A stretch of DNA of 18,380 nt from Accumulibacter sp. (GTDB lineage Bacteria; Pseudomonadota; Gammaproteobacteria; Burkholderiales; Rhodocyclaceae): the NCBI GenBank assembly GCA_031264825.1, contig JAISDL010000047.1, forward strand, positions 1-18,380. The letters are read 5' to 3'. Position 1 is the stretch's first letter. Each line of letters begins with the position of its first letter. The notes under the pieces are model-generated. The model was not told the origin of the DNA. It made no database searches and worked only from the letters and a program-made list of their open reading frames with translations. Of this stretch, positions 1 through 7,484 are shown piece by piece. The translations under genes and the position numbers were made by a program.

Positions 1-142
1 CGCGAACATGGAAGAGATGGCGTCGTCGCTGCGCGTCGTGCGAATCGACGATGACGGCGCGCCCGACCCCTTCGTGATCGAGCGCGTCGAACCCGCGCCG
101 CTCCCCGTCCGGGAAAAACCTCCGGCGGTCCAGCAGAAATGA
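1..142 (+). CDS. 3' end of a paralogue of the following lipoprotein gene (partial)
   Basis: Only the last 46 codons are inside the window, read from base 2 to a TGA at 140-142. The visible C-terminus contains the segments MEEMASSLR and DPFVIERVEPAPLPVR, which recur almost unchanged at the C-terminus of the next gene. At the DNA level, 1-111 and 975-1079 align with about eight substitutions and one 6-nt indel by my count, so the two are recent tandem paralogues. The stop overlaps the next ATG as ATGA (139-142), which implies co-transcription and coupled translation. The function is unknown. The rest of the protein lies outside the window, so the presence of a lipoprotein signal in this copy cannot be checked. 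Confidence 0.8.
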   Translation, partial: ANMEEMASSLRVVRIDDDGAPDPFVIERVEPAPLPVREKPPAVQQK

Positions 143-1107
143 GCGGAACACACTTCGACCCGCGTCGGCGCCGCGTGCTGGGCATGCTCGCGTTTCTTTC
201 CGGGTGTACGCCGTATCTTTTGCGGGTCAAGGGGCGGAAAGCGGAACTCTATGCGCGTATGAAGTGTCACGGGATCAACCGAGAGGATATGCCGGAACTC
301 GCGGAACTGCTGTTTGATAGGAGCGGGTTGCTTCATACGGATAGCTACAGACTTGATACGAAGGGTCTGATCAATCCCGGCGAGCATTACCGGATGGAGG
401 CGGATGAGTTCATCGTGTCCATGAAAATTCCCGACGCGCCGCCGTCGATCCGACAGGAGCTATTGCCCTATGCCGATACCCGGCGCCCTGGTCGGACGAT
501 GAGAAATATGTTGAAGCGCCATAATGAAAAAGCGATGCTCGCCATGCTCGTCTGGAACTTCGACACGAGCGTTTCCCCGCCGGAATGGCTCCGGACCGGG
601 AGGGTCACGCTCACTTATAACATCGTCAAGCCGGAAGACCTGACGGACTATTCGACCCCGGAAAAATTTTTGCAAATGTGCGACAAGTTTCTGAAGAACC
701 AGATTCCCACGCAGAAAGAGATCGAAGACGCGCGGCGTCAGGGTCGGGTCGACCTTAGGAACGGCAATCAGATCATACAGGCTGCTGAAACAGTCACGAT
801 CAACGGGCACCTTTGGGTACGCTATGCTTTGAATCATCATGGCACACGGAATTATTTTTTACTCACATCCCTTTGGCCGGACAGGAGTCTACTCGTCGAT
901 TTTCGTATGCCGTTCTACAATTACAGGGCGAATTCCGGACCTTCGAGCTACCTCGAAATGTTCAAAAAAGCATACGCGAACATGGAAGAGATGGTGTCGT
1001 CGTTGCGCGTTGCTCGAATCGACGGCGCGCCCGACCCCTTCGTGATCGATCGCGTCGAACCCGCCCCCCTCCCCGTCCGAGCGCGCTCCCCTACAGGCTC
1101 AGACTGA
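139..1107 (+). CDS. Predicted lipoprotein of unknown function, tandem paralogue of the preceding gene
   Basis: This encodes 322 residues. The N-terminus has an arginine cluster (residues 9-12), a short hydrophobic stretch and an LSGC lipobox at 20-23, so C23 is the likely lipidated residue. The RRRRVLG stretch also resembles a twin-arginine signal, so Tat export is possible. I recognise no catalytic motif or family in the remainder, which is a mixed soluble domain. The start overlaps the stop of the upstream paralogue by 4 nt and has no clear ribosome binding site, which fits translational coupling. The 3' end overlaps the convergent tpsB by 17 nt, and the last residues differ from the paralogue exactly there. 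Tandem lipoprotein copies sometimes represent immunity-protein arrays; that is speculation here. Confidence 0.75.
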   Translation: MSGTHFDPRRRRVLGMLAFLSGCTPYLLRVKGRKAELYARMKCHGINREDMPELAELLFDRSGLLHTDSYRLDTKGLINPGEHYRMEADEFIVSMKIPDAPPSIRQELLPYADTRRPGRTMRNMLKRHNEKAMLAMLVWNFDTSVSPPEWLRTGRVTLTYNIVKPEDLTDYSTPEKFLQMCDKFLKNQIPTQKEIEDARRQGRVDLRNGNQIIQAAETVTINGHLWVRYALNHHGTRNYFLLTSLWPDRSLLVDFRMPFYNYRANSGPSSYLEMFKKAYANMEEMVSSLRVARIDGAPDPFVIDRVEPAPLPVRARSPTGSD

Positions 1108-2863
1108 AGCTGAAGCCGGTCGTCACCGAGTCGGTGAGGAAGCCCTTCGGCTTGTCGATCGGCGTTCCGATGAAAACGTCCCAAGAGGCCGCCTTGTACC
1201 CGCCCCGGACGCCGAGTACCGCGCCGGTCAAAGACCTGCCGAGCAAGAGTTGTGCGCTGTGCCCGCCGACTCTGCCGTGGTCGATGCCCAGATACAGTTC
1301 CTGCCCTCCCGGCAAGGCCACCCCCAGGTCGTTGCGCGCGAACCAGCCGCGTTCGGCCATCAGGATCACCTGCCCGTCGAAGCCCCGTACCGAATAGCGC
1401 CCGCCGATCGCGAAACGATCCTGCGGAACCAGCGGCGTCCGGTTCCATTGCGCGCGTCCGTAGAAGCTGTAACGGAAGTTCTGTCCGAAACCCTGGAAGG
1501 GATAATTCAGAGAAAAGTCTGCGGTGAGTAGGCGGGGCCGTGCCGTCCCTTCGCCGAAGTCGTCTTCGGGCGCGCGTTTCGCCGAGAAGGCGCCGGTACC
1601 GCGCTTCCAGGTGAGATTGGCGTCGACGACGGCGCGCCCGATGAAGCGGCGGTGGTTGACTCCCGCTTCCCATCCTGCCATGCGGCGTTGCTGGACTTCG
1701 ATTTCCGTGTCGTCGATATAGTTGCGGTAGCGCGTCAGGTAGCCGCGCAGCGAAATATTGGTTTTGCCGAGGGCGTCGCGATGGACGAGGCGCGAGAGCC
1801 GGGCTTCCCAGGTTTGCGAAAAGCCGCTGTAGACGTAGTTCTGGTTGAGGCCGACGACGGTCTGATGGTAGCGGTTGTCGCTGTCCGTCAGCGCGAGCAT
1901 CCAGTAGCCGTAGGGGAGCGAGTAGTGGAGCGTGTGCCCTTTCGTTCCGCGTTCGGAGCGGTGCGCGCCCAGACTGTGGTTGTAGCTGAAGTAGAAGAGG
2001 TCGTTCAGCGTGAGGAGGTGGTCGGCGGAGACCGTCGTGCTTCCCAGGTATTTCCCGGTGGTCTTGAGGCCGCCGTCGTTCGCGGAGAAGTTGACGCGAA
2101 ACGGGAAGCTTTGTTTCCAGGCGATCGCGAGGTCGCTTTCTCCGGCGCGTTCGCCGGGTTCGATGCGGATGTCGGCTTCGGCGGTCGGGATGCGTTTGAA
2201 GTTTTCGAGGCCTTGTTCGATGTCGCGCAGGTTCAGAAGGTCGCCGGGGCGCATGGGGAGGGCGTTCCAGACCGTGCCGCGCCCCGCGTCGTTTTGGGAG
2301 AAACGAATGGCGCGAATCCGCCCCGGAAGGAGCGTCAGTTTGAGCGTTCCGGTCGAGAAGTCTTGCGGTTCGGCGAGTACGCGCGTCGTGACGTAGCCGC
2401 GCGCGATGATCGCGTCTTGTATCCGGGACATGGCCTGGCGGAGGCCTTGGACGCCGAGACAGCGTCCGGTCGCGGGGTCGTCGGGCGGGTCGGCGGCGGC
2501 GAGCGACCAGCCCCAATCGGCGCGCGTCGCTGCGTCGGGATAGACGATGGTCCGGAGGGTGAAGCACGGGGTTTCGTTTTGGGGGAGTTTGCGGGCGGGG
2601 CCGGTCTCTTCGGTCGGGAGGCGGACGTCGGGTCTGCGTTCTTGTTGTTCGCGCAATTCGCGTTCTCTTTCGCGTTGGCGCAGGATTTCCTGCGCGTCGC
2701 GCGCTCCGGGGGAGACTTGGGCGTGCGCGCCGACGCCGATCGATGCGAGAAAGAAGGCGAGGGAAATCCGTGCGGGAAGGCGTTTCTGGAACGCATTTGA
2801 AACAGACGGAGAATTCCTGTCCTTCGATGCCGCGCGAGGCGACTTCGACGCCGAAAAAAACAT
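1091..2863 (-). CDS. Two-partner secretion outer-membrane transporter (TpsB, FhaC/ShlB family)
   Basis: This is an Omp85-superfamily pore that exports a large TpsA exoprotein across the outer membrane. With the ATG at 2863 the protein has 590 residues, close to FhaC and ShlB. A long signal peptide ends near AHA|Q (residue 48). Next come an R/E/Q-rich segment (about 53-78, the usual plug-helix position), POTRA1 (about 99-181, with C100 and C135 possibly paired), POTRA2 (about 184-252), and a beta barrel ending in GFSFSLSL. The conserved VRGF of loop L6 is at 492-495, followed by a GIDHGRVGG strand motif. A GTG at 2932 would add 23 residues in front of the signal peptide and is less likely. No tpsA is present on either side, and the gene after it is convergent. 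Confidence 0.88.
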   Translation of the reverse strand: MFFSASKSPRAASKDRNSPSVSNAFQKRLPARISLAFFLASIGVGAHAQVSPGARDAQEILRQRERERELREQQERRPDVRLPTEETGPARKLPQNETPCFTLRTIVYPDAATRADWGWSLAAADPPDDPATGRCLGVQGLRQAMSRIQDAIIARGYVTTRVLAEPQDFSTGTLKLTLLPGRIRAIRFSQNDAGRGTVWNALPMRPGDLLNLRDIEQGLENFKRIPTAEADIRIEPGERAGESDLAIAWKQSFPFRVNFSANDGGLKTTGKYLGSTTVSADHLLTLNDLFYFSYNHSLGAHRSERGTKGHTLHYSLPYGYWMLALTDSDNRYHQTVVGLNQNYVYSGFSQTWEARLSRLVHRDALGKTNISLRGYLTRYRNYIDDTEIEVQQRRMAGWEAGVNHRRFIGRAVVDANLTWKRGTGAFSAKRAPEDDFGEGTARPRLLTADFSLNYPFQGFGQNFRYSFYGRAQWNRTPLVPQDRFAIGGRYSVRGFDGQVILMAERGWFARNDLGVALPGGQELYLGIDHGRVGGHSAQLLLGRSLTGAVLGVRGGYKAASWDVFIGTPIDKPKGFLTDSVTTGFSFSLSL

Positions 2864-2972
2864 TTTGAACCGTACTATGTGGTGGGTACGACAGCTCTCG
2901 GCGCCCTCCGCGCCGAATTGCCGAACTGTCACGAGACTGTCATTTTACCCGAATGTCGGGCGGGTGTCTGGA

Positions 2973-2998
2973 TTTTGTACACTGTTCTTGGTACAAAA
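2973..2998. promoter_or_regulatory. Inverted repeat in the tpsB/antitoxin intergenic region, possible operator
   Basis: TTTTGTAC at 2973-2980 and GTACAAAA at 2991-2998 are perfect 8-bp inverted arms separated by 10 nt, giving an 18-nt centre-to-centre spacing. The dyad lies between the divergently oriented tpsB and the antitoxin-like gene, 128 nt before the latter's start. The spacing and symmetry suit binding of a dimeric regulator. Antitoxins often autoregulate, but whether this one binds here is inference. A transcribed hairpin is the alternative. Confidence 0.4.
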
Positions 2999-3110
2999 AC
3001 CACTGAGAATCCAGTATGTGATCCTTGTCCGTTCCGCTTTCCAGAAACTTCCCCAGTGGACCACAGCGAAGAAAATTCCATCTATCCGATCAAAATTATT
3101 GCTTTTTGAC

Positions 3111-3115
3111 AGGAG
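3111..3115 (+). promoter_or_regulatory. Shine-Dalgarno of the antitoxin-like gene
   Basis: AGGAG at 3111-3115 lies 10 nt before the ATG at 3126. It selects this ATG over the in-frame GTG at 3117, which sits only one base after the motif, and over any much longer upstream reading of the same frame. Confidence 0.6.
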
Positions 3116-3125
3116 CGTGATCACG

Positions 3126-3344
3126 ATGACTCACGATGACATTGTGCGCATGACCGCGCCGGAGCGACTGGCGCTTATTGGCGACCTTTGGGATAGCCTG
3201 AGCGAGGAAGATACACCCTTGCCGATGCCGCAGTTTCAGGAACTTCAACGCCGGATGGCGTCGTTCGACCGTGACCGTGATCGTGCCCATGCCGTGAGTT
3301 GGGAGCATCTCAAGGCCGAGTTGATCAAAAGAGAGCATCCGTAA
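3126..3344 (+). CDS. Putative addiction-module antitoxin-like protein, orphan (PF09720/TIGR02574 type)
   Basis: This encodes 72 residues. The segment PERLALIGDLWDSL (12-25) followed by a C-terminal SWEHLKAEL (58-66) matches the small 'putative addiction module component' family, normally paired with a RelE/ParE-type toxin. Such antitoxins are thought to neutralise the toxin by direct binding, but many members are uncharacterised. The start is set by AGGAG at 3111-3115. No toxin follows: only 73 nt separate the stop from the convergent end of cca, and no RelE/ParE-like reading frame is seen upstream. The middle part (DRDRDR, 48-53) looks slightly expanded. It may be a remnant of a lost module or an antitoxin acting on a distant toxin. 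Confidence 0.7.
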   Translation: MTHDDIVRMTAPERLALIGDLWDSLSEEDTPLPMPQFQELQRRMASFDRDRDRAHAVSWEHLKAELIKREHP

Positions 3345-3417
3345 GCATCCATCCAATCCGAGCCGAAAATCGCGGAGAACCGAACCCGAAAAGCCTGAGT
3401 CACCCGGAAAACACCGT

Positions 3418-4632
3418 CTATTCTTTCAGCATTCGCGCGACGAGGGCGGCGCGTGCCGAGTGGATGAGTTCGGCGATTCTCTCCGGGAAACGGCAGTTTC
3501 GTGCGATTTCACCCGCGTCGACGTCCCGCGCCGCATCGAGCGCGCGCTGAAACAGATGCGGGTCGGGGATCGGTTTGTCCTCCCACCCCAGGCGGCCGTG
3601 GTAGTCGCAGTCGCAGGCTTCGATCAGGCGCTCGAAACGTTCCGGGCGACGAAAGGCGTCGGTCTGTTCGAGAATCCCGACGATCGTCCCGGCGCGTAAA
3701 CCTCCGCTCCGGCGGATGTTGCCGTGATGGCGCGCGACGAGGAGCGCCAGGTCGCGGCACTCGGACGGCGGTCGCAGGCGCGCGCAAACGGCCTTGACGA
3801 GCGGGACGCCGCGCTCTTCGTGTCCGGTGTGGCGCGGCAGGTCGGCTTGCGGCGTCAATCCCTTGCCGAGGTCGTGCAGAAGGACTGCAAAACGCACCGG
3901 CAGCGCGTAGGCGTGGCGTGCGGCACAGTCGAGCGCCATCATGACGTGCACGCCGGTATCGACTTCGGGGTGGTAATCCGAGCGTTGCGGCACGCCGAAA
4001 AGCGCGTCGAGTTCCGGGATCAGGCGCTTCAGGGCGCCGCACTCACGCAGGATGGCGATCATGCGCGATGGGTGTTCGGTCATCAGGCCCTTGGCGATTT
4101 CCTGCCAGATGCGTTCGGCGACCAAGTAGTCGATTTCCCCGTCTTCGACGAGGCGGCGCATCAGCGCGAGGGTTTCCGGGGCGACGGAAAACGTCGAAAA
4201 ACGCGCGGCAAAGCGCGCGATGCGCAAAACCCGGACGGGGTCTTCCGCAAACGCGGGGCTGACGTGCCGCAGGACGCGCGCCTTCAAATCGGCGACGCCG
4301 CCGAAGGGGTCGATCAGCGTTCCGTCTTCGGCTTGCGCGATCGCGTTGACCGTCAGATCGCGGCGCGCGAGGTCGTCTTCGAGTGAAACTTCGGGCGCCG
4401 AATAAAATGCGAAGCCTTTGTAGCCCCTGCCGGATTTCCGTTCGGTACGCGCGAGCGCGTATTCCTCGTGCGTTTCCGGGTGGAGAAAGACGGGGAAGTC
4501 CTTGCCGACCGGCCGATAGCCTTTTGCCAGCATTTCTTCGGGGGTGCCGCCGACGACGACGTAATCACGGTCGCTGATCGGCAAGCCCAATAAGGCGTCG
4601 CGGACGGCGCCTCCCACGGTATAGATTTGCAT
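3418..4632 (-). CDS. cca: CCA-adding enzyme (tRNA nucleotidyltransferase) with HD domain
   Basis: It adds or repairs the 3' CCA of tRNAs from CTP and ATP without a nucleic-acid template. The protein has 404 residues, close to E. coli Cca (412). The class II nucleotidyltransferase head shows VGGAVRD (6-12) and the metal-binding pair D21/D23 in SDRDYVVV. RRDLTVNA (90-97) and EDPVRVLRIARF (130-141) are conserved family motifs. A C-terminal HD phosphohydrolase domain has H229, H253-D254 in LLHDLGKG, and H268/H271, typical of the bacterial multifunctional form with phosphatase and phosphodiesterase activities. The start is the ATG at 4632. The gene is read in the same direction as slt upstream, separated by 169 nt containing a palindrome, and is convergent with the antitoxin-like gene. 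Confidence 0.95.
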   Translation of the reverse strand: MQIYTVGGAVRDALLGLPISDRDYVVVGGTPEEMLAKGYRPVGKDFPVFLHPETHEEYALARTERKSGRGYKGFAFYSAPEVSLEDDLARRDLTVNAIAQAEDGTLIDPFGGVADLKARVLRHVSPAFAEDPVRVLRIARFAARFSTFSVAPETLALMRRLVEDGEIDYLVAERIWQEIAKGLMTEHPSRMIAILRECGALKRLIPELDALFGVPQRSDYHPEVDTGVHVMMALDCAARHAYALPVRFAVLLHDLGKGLTPQADLPRHTGHEERGVPLVKAVCARLRPPSECRDLALLVARHHGNIRRSGGLRAGTIVGILEQTDAFRRPERFERLIEACDCDYHGRLGWEDKPIPDPHLFQRALDAARDVDAGEIARNCRFPERIAELIHSARAALVARMLKE

Positions 4633-4651
4633 AAGTATTCGTCAAAAAGTA

Positions 4652-4710
4652 AAACCCACCTTTTTGCCGGGTTGGTGGGTTTGAAGGTGGGCAAAGCCCA
4701 CCTTCAAACC
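4652..4710. repeat. REP-like palindrome with an overlapping alternative hairpin
   Basis: GGTTTGAAGGTGGGC (4678-4692) and its exact reverse complement (4696-4710) form a 15-bp stem with an AAA loop. A second, overlapping hairpin pairs AAACCCACC (4652-4660) with GGTGGGTTT (4674-4682). The two cannot form together because they share 4678-4682. There is no T-run beside the long stem on either strand, so a standard intrinsic terminator is unlikely. The core GGTGGGCAAAGCCCACC resembles dispersed palindromic repeats known from many proteobacterial genomes; that is recollection, not a search result. It lies in the slt-cca gap, in what would be the cca leader. Confidence 0.7.
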
Positions 4711-4801
4711 ATGTAAAAACAACGCCAAACCAGTCCGGCCTTGGGGTTCTCTTGCTGCGGCTCGGCATCAAAGCAGGAACGATTGGGAAAGTGAATACGG
4801 G

Positions 4802-6763
4802 TTACGGCAGATACTCGCGCTTCGCTTCGTTTTCAGCCGGGGGTTGGACGACGCCAAGACGCCGCTTGATCAGTTGCGGTCCGGCGTCGAAAAGGATCGC
4901 GTAATAGACCGTATTGCTCATCACTTTCTTGACGTAGTCGCGGGTTTCGTTGAAGGGAATCGTTTCCGCGTAAATCGCGCCTTCGATGGCTTGGCGAGGC
5001 CGCCATTGGCGCGCCCTGCCCGGCCCCGCGTTGTACGCCGCCGAGGCGAGCACCGGGTGTTCGTCGAGGCTGTCGAGCACCATGCGCATATACGTCGTGC
5101 CGAGCAGCACGTTGGTTTCGGTATCGTTGACGCGGGAGTGCTGATAATCTTGAAGTCCGATCTGCTTGGCGACCCAGCGCGCCGTTTTGGGCATCAACTG
5201 CATCAAGCCCGACGCGCCCACGACCGACTTCGCGTCGACGATGAAGCGGCTTTCCTGACGCATCAGCCCGTAGACCCAAGCGTCGTCGAGCGACAATTTT
5301 TTTGCCGCCGGACGAATCGTGTCGGCAAAGGGCGCGAGGTAGCGCAAGCTGTAATCGTGCTCGGCCTGTGTCCGGTCCGCCGCCGAAATCGCGCGGTCGA
5401 AAAATCCCGCGCTCCGCGCGAACTCCGACGCAGCCAAAAGTTCGCGGTCGCTCATTCCGCGCATCGCCCAGTTCCATTCCAGCACGCCTTCGAAACGCAG
5501 ATCCGCGCGAATCAGCGCCAGACTCCGCCGGAGCCCGGGATTCGAGGACGCGCGCGCGATCTCTTCGTTCGTCGGCGCGGTGGCTTTCGGCGGAACGACG
5601 ACGGCGCGTCCGAGTTCTTCGCTCGCCAGTTGACTGTAAAACTCGGGAGCGCCCGCGATTTTCTCGAACATGGCCTTGGCCTCGGCCTCGCGCCCTTCCG
5701 CGCGGAGAGCGCGACCCCGCCAATAAATCCAGACGCGCTGTCCCGCCAATTCTTCGGGCATCCGCTCGACGATGCCGCGAAGCGTCGGCCAATTCTGCGC
5801 GCGCAACGCGGCGCGCGCCTTCCATTGGATCAGATGGTTTGAAAGCGGAGCGCGCCCCGCTTTCCGAAACCAGGCGAGCGCCTCGGGTCGGTGGCGCTGC
5901 GCCGCCCAGCCGGCCACCTGGCTCCACGCCCATTCCTTTTCGCCGGTTTTGAGTTTTTTTTCGATCCGCTTCAAATGCTCGGCGGCGAGGGGCACGTCGC
6001 TTCGGGCGGCGCGGACGATCGCGAGAATCGCCAGTTCGCGCAGCATCTGATTTTCCGAAAAATCTTTCGGGAGATGTTTCAGCCACGGCAGCGGTTTCAT
6101 GGTCACGGCCTTTGCCGTCGCTTCGTCGGGCATCTGGCTCTCCGGCAGATAGTTCATGCTGTAACGCGCCGCTTCGACCTTGCCGGCTTCGATCTGGCGG
6201 CGAATCCGCGCCCAGACGTCGTCGACCTGGACGCGCTTTTCGACGATCAGGCTTTCAAGCAAAGGAAGGCAGGCTTCGGGCGGGTCGGCAAGATTCAGCC
6301 ACAGCGGCGTCGCCGCGTTGAGCGTCGCCGTTTTTCCGCGCCGCCTCCGTTCCGCCTGAAGCGCGTAACAACGCAAGTCCTGCTCTGGCTGGAGAAGCAC
6401 CGGGTATTCGGCGTTGAACTCGTTCCACCGACCGCGCTTTCCAAGGAATCTCAGCCAATCGCCGCGCATTTTTTCGGCGAGAAACTCGCCGGGGTAGCGC
6501 CCGATGAATTTTTGCACCGCTCCATGCCCAAGGGTATCGAAATTCAGCCGGATTCGCCAGTAGTCGATGTAGGCCGAAAGTTCGTGCCCGTCCAAGGTCC
6601 GCGCGATTCGCTCAAATTCGGCGCGATCGCCGGCTTGCACGACCTTGCGCGCGAGGACGATACGCTCGTCGGGGAGGAGGTTTTCCAGCGCGACCGGTGT
6701 TTTGGGCGGAGCGGCCAAAACCCCGGACGCGGCAATAAAACAGATGAACGCGAAGCGCTTCAT
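4802..6763 (-). CDS. slt: Soluble lytic murein transglycosylase (Slt70 family)
   Basis: This periplasmic enzyme cleaves the MurNAc-GlcNAc bond of peptidoglycan with formation of 1,6-anhydro-MurNAc. It has 653 residues with a signal peptide (hydrophobic 4-16, cleavage near VLA|APP). A long helical superhelix domain fills roughly 30-470, and the C-terminal lysozyme-like catalytic domain starts near 490. Catalytic E504 lies in RQESRF, followed by GASGLMQLMPKTA and AAYNAGPGRARQW, the standard GH23 motifs. A Slt-type end (FNETRDYVKKVMSN) follows. The start is the ATG at 6761-6763; no clear ribosome binding site precedes it. It is divergent from the 5-formyl-THF cyclo-ligase gene (49 nt) and upstream of cca. 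Its anhydro-muropeptide products are substrates of the NagZ recycling pathway encoded nearby. Confidence 0.95.
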   Translation of the reverse strand: MKRFAFICFIAASGVLAAPPKTPVALENLLPDERIVLARKVVQAGDRAEFERIARTLDGHELSAYIDYWRIRLNFDTLGHGAVQKFIGRYPGEFLAEKMRGDWLRFLGKRGRWNEFNAEYPVLLQPEQDLRCYALQAERRRRGKTATLNAATPLWLNLADPPEACLPLLESLIVEKRVQVDDVWARIRRQIEAGKVEAARYSMNYLPESQMPDEATAKAVTMKPLPWLKHLPKDFSENQMLRELAILAIVRAARSDVPLAAEHLKRIEKKLKTGEKEWAWSQVAGWAAQRHRPEALAWFRKAGRAPLSNHLIQWKARAALRAQNWPTLRGIVERMPEELAGQRVWIYWRGRALRAEGREAEAKAMFEKIAGAPEFYSQLASEELGRAVVVPPKATAPTNEEIARASSNPGLRRSLALIRADLRFEGVLEWNWAMRGMSDRELLAASEFARSAGFFDRAISAADRTQAEHDYSLRYLAPFADTIRPAAKKLSLDDAWVYGLMRQESRFIVDAKSVVGASGLMQLMPKTARWVAKQIGLQDYQHSRVNDTETNVLLGTTYMRMVLDSLDEHPVLASAAYNAGPGRARQWRPRQAIEGAIYAETIPFNETRDYVKKVMSNTVYYAILFDAGPQLIKRRLGVVQPPAENEAKREYLP

Positions 6764-6812
6764 GTCATGATAAGCTAGGAGCTATGAATACCGACCCGAG
6801 CATATCATAAAG
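6764..6812. promoter_or_regulatory. Short divergent promoter region between slt and the cyclo-ligase gene
   Basis: Only 49 nt separate the two divergent start codons, and the stretch is AT-richer than the genes. A small inverted repeat, ATGATA (6767-6772) and TATCAT (6803-6808), nearly spans it. With so little room, at least one promoter must extend into a coding region. No confident -35/-10 pair can be named. Confidence 0.3.
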
Positions 6813-7427
6813 ATGGCGCGCGAACCCGCGTTCGACGCCGACGAAGCGAAAGCGCGTGCCGACGCGCGCCGCGCATTGCGCGCGCGCCTCATCGAACGAC
6901 GCCTCGCCGTTTCGCCCAGCGCGCACGCGCTTTTTTCGAGCCGGATCAGCGACTCCTTGCAGGCACATTTCCCCGAACTGGAAGAACGGCGCGTCGCCTT
7001 TTACTGGCCGATGAAAAACGAGCCTGACCTGCGCCCCCTGCTGCGCCGCTGGACTCAGCGCAATCGACCGGGTTTCATGGCGCTCTTGCCGGTCGTCAAA
7101 GAGCGCGGAAGCGCCCTCGTCTTCAGAAAATGGACTCCCGACGCCCCGATGGCGACCGACGCGTTCGGTCTCGCCGTCCCCGACGAAAACGCCGCCGCCG
7201 CAAGCCCCGAAGCCCTGTTGATCCCGGTCAACGCCTTCGACGCGGCGGGCTACCGGCTCGGATACGGCGGCGGCTTTTTTGACCGGACGCTGGCGCAACT
7301 CGAACCGCCCCCGCTGGCGATCGGGGTCGGTTTCGAAATGGCGCGCGTCGACTCGATCGACCCGGCGACGCACGACAGGAGGCTGAACGCCGCCGTGACC
7401 GAAGCCGGCGTTTACCGTTTCGGCTGA
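6813..7427 (+). CDS. 5-formyltetrahydrofolate cyclo-ligase
   Basis: This is the ATP-dependent conversion of 5-formyl-THF to 5,10-methenyl-THF, a salvage step in one-carbon metabolism (MTHFS/YgfA/Fau family). It has 204 residues, normal for the family. An N-terminal basic helical segment with RRALRARLIERR is followed by FYWPMKNEPDLRPLL (63-77) and the signature GYRLGYGGGFFDR (146-158), which shapes the nucleotide/folate site. The C-terminal HDRRLNAAVTE motif is also typical. The ATG at 6813 is the first in frame; a purine-rich AAAG just before it is at best a weak ribosome binding site. The gene is divergent from slt and convergent with nagZ (55-nt gap). It is the only plus-strand gene in the right two-thirds of the window. 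No 6S RNA is visible beside it, unlike in enterobacteria. Confidence 0.92.
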   Translation: MAREPAFDADEAKARADARRALRARLIERRLAVSPSAHALFSSRISDSLQAHFPELEERRVAFYWPMKNEPDLRPLLRRWTQRNRPGFMALLPVVKERGSALVFRKWTPDAPMATDAFGLAVPDENAAAASPEALLIPVNAFDAAGYRLGYGGGFFDRTLAQLEPPPLAIGVGFEMARVDSIDPATHDRRLNAAVTEAGVYRFG

Positions 7428-7450
7428 TTCCTCTTCCAGATCGCTCATGC

Positions 7451-7484
7451 GCGCCGTATCCGGTCGGCGCTTCCGGGTTTTCTC
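7451..7484. terminator. Possible terminator between convergent cyclo-ligase and nagZ genes
   Basis: GCGCCG (7451-7456) and CGGCGC (7465-7470) form a 6-bp GC stem with an 8-nt loop in the 55-nt gap between convergent genes. A short T-containing stretch (TTCCGGGTTTTCTC) follows on the plus strand. The T-tract is interrupted, so this is a weak candidate for the plus-strand gene and poorer for nagZ. Confidence 0.35.

Larger units (their letters stand above)
2864..3125. other. Divergent intergenic region between tpsB and the antitoxin-like gene
   Basis: These 262 nt separate two divergently transcribed genes and should hold both promoters. The stretch from about 2970 to 3110 is visibly more AT-rich than its surroundings and includes the dyad at 2973-2998. 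I could not identify a convincing -35/-10 pair for either gene. No further small gene is supported. Confidence 0.5.

Noticed and set aside
948..2567. Arg/Pro-rich open frame on the same strand as tpsB in another phase
   Set aside because: The composition is extreme and it overlaps the clear TpsB reading frame throughout.
2864..2932. 23-residue N-terminal extension of TpsB from a GTG start
   Set aside because: It would place a non-hydrophobic segment before an already long signal peptide and has no ribosome binding site. ATG 2863 is preferred.
6764..6812. 6S RNA (ssrS) beside the 5-formyl-THF cyclo-ligase gene, as in enterobacteria
   Set aside because: The gap before the gene is only 49 nt and the gap after it 55 nt, both too short for 6S RNA.
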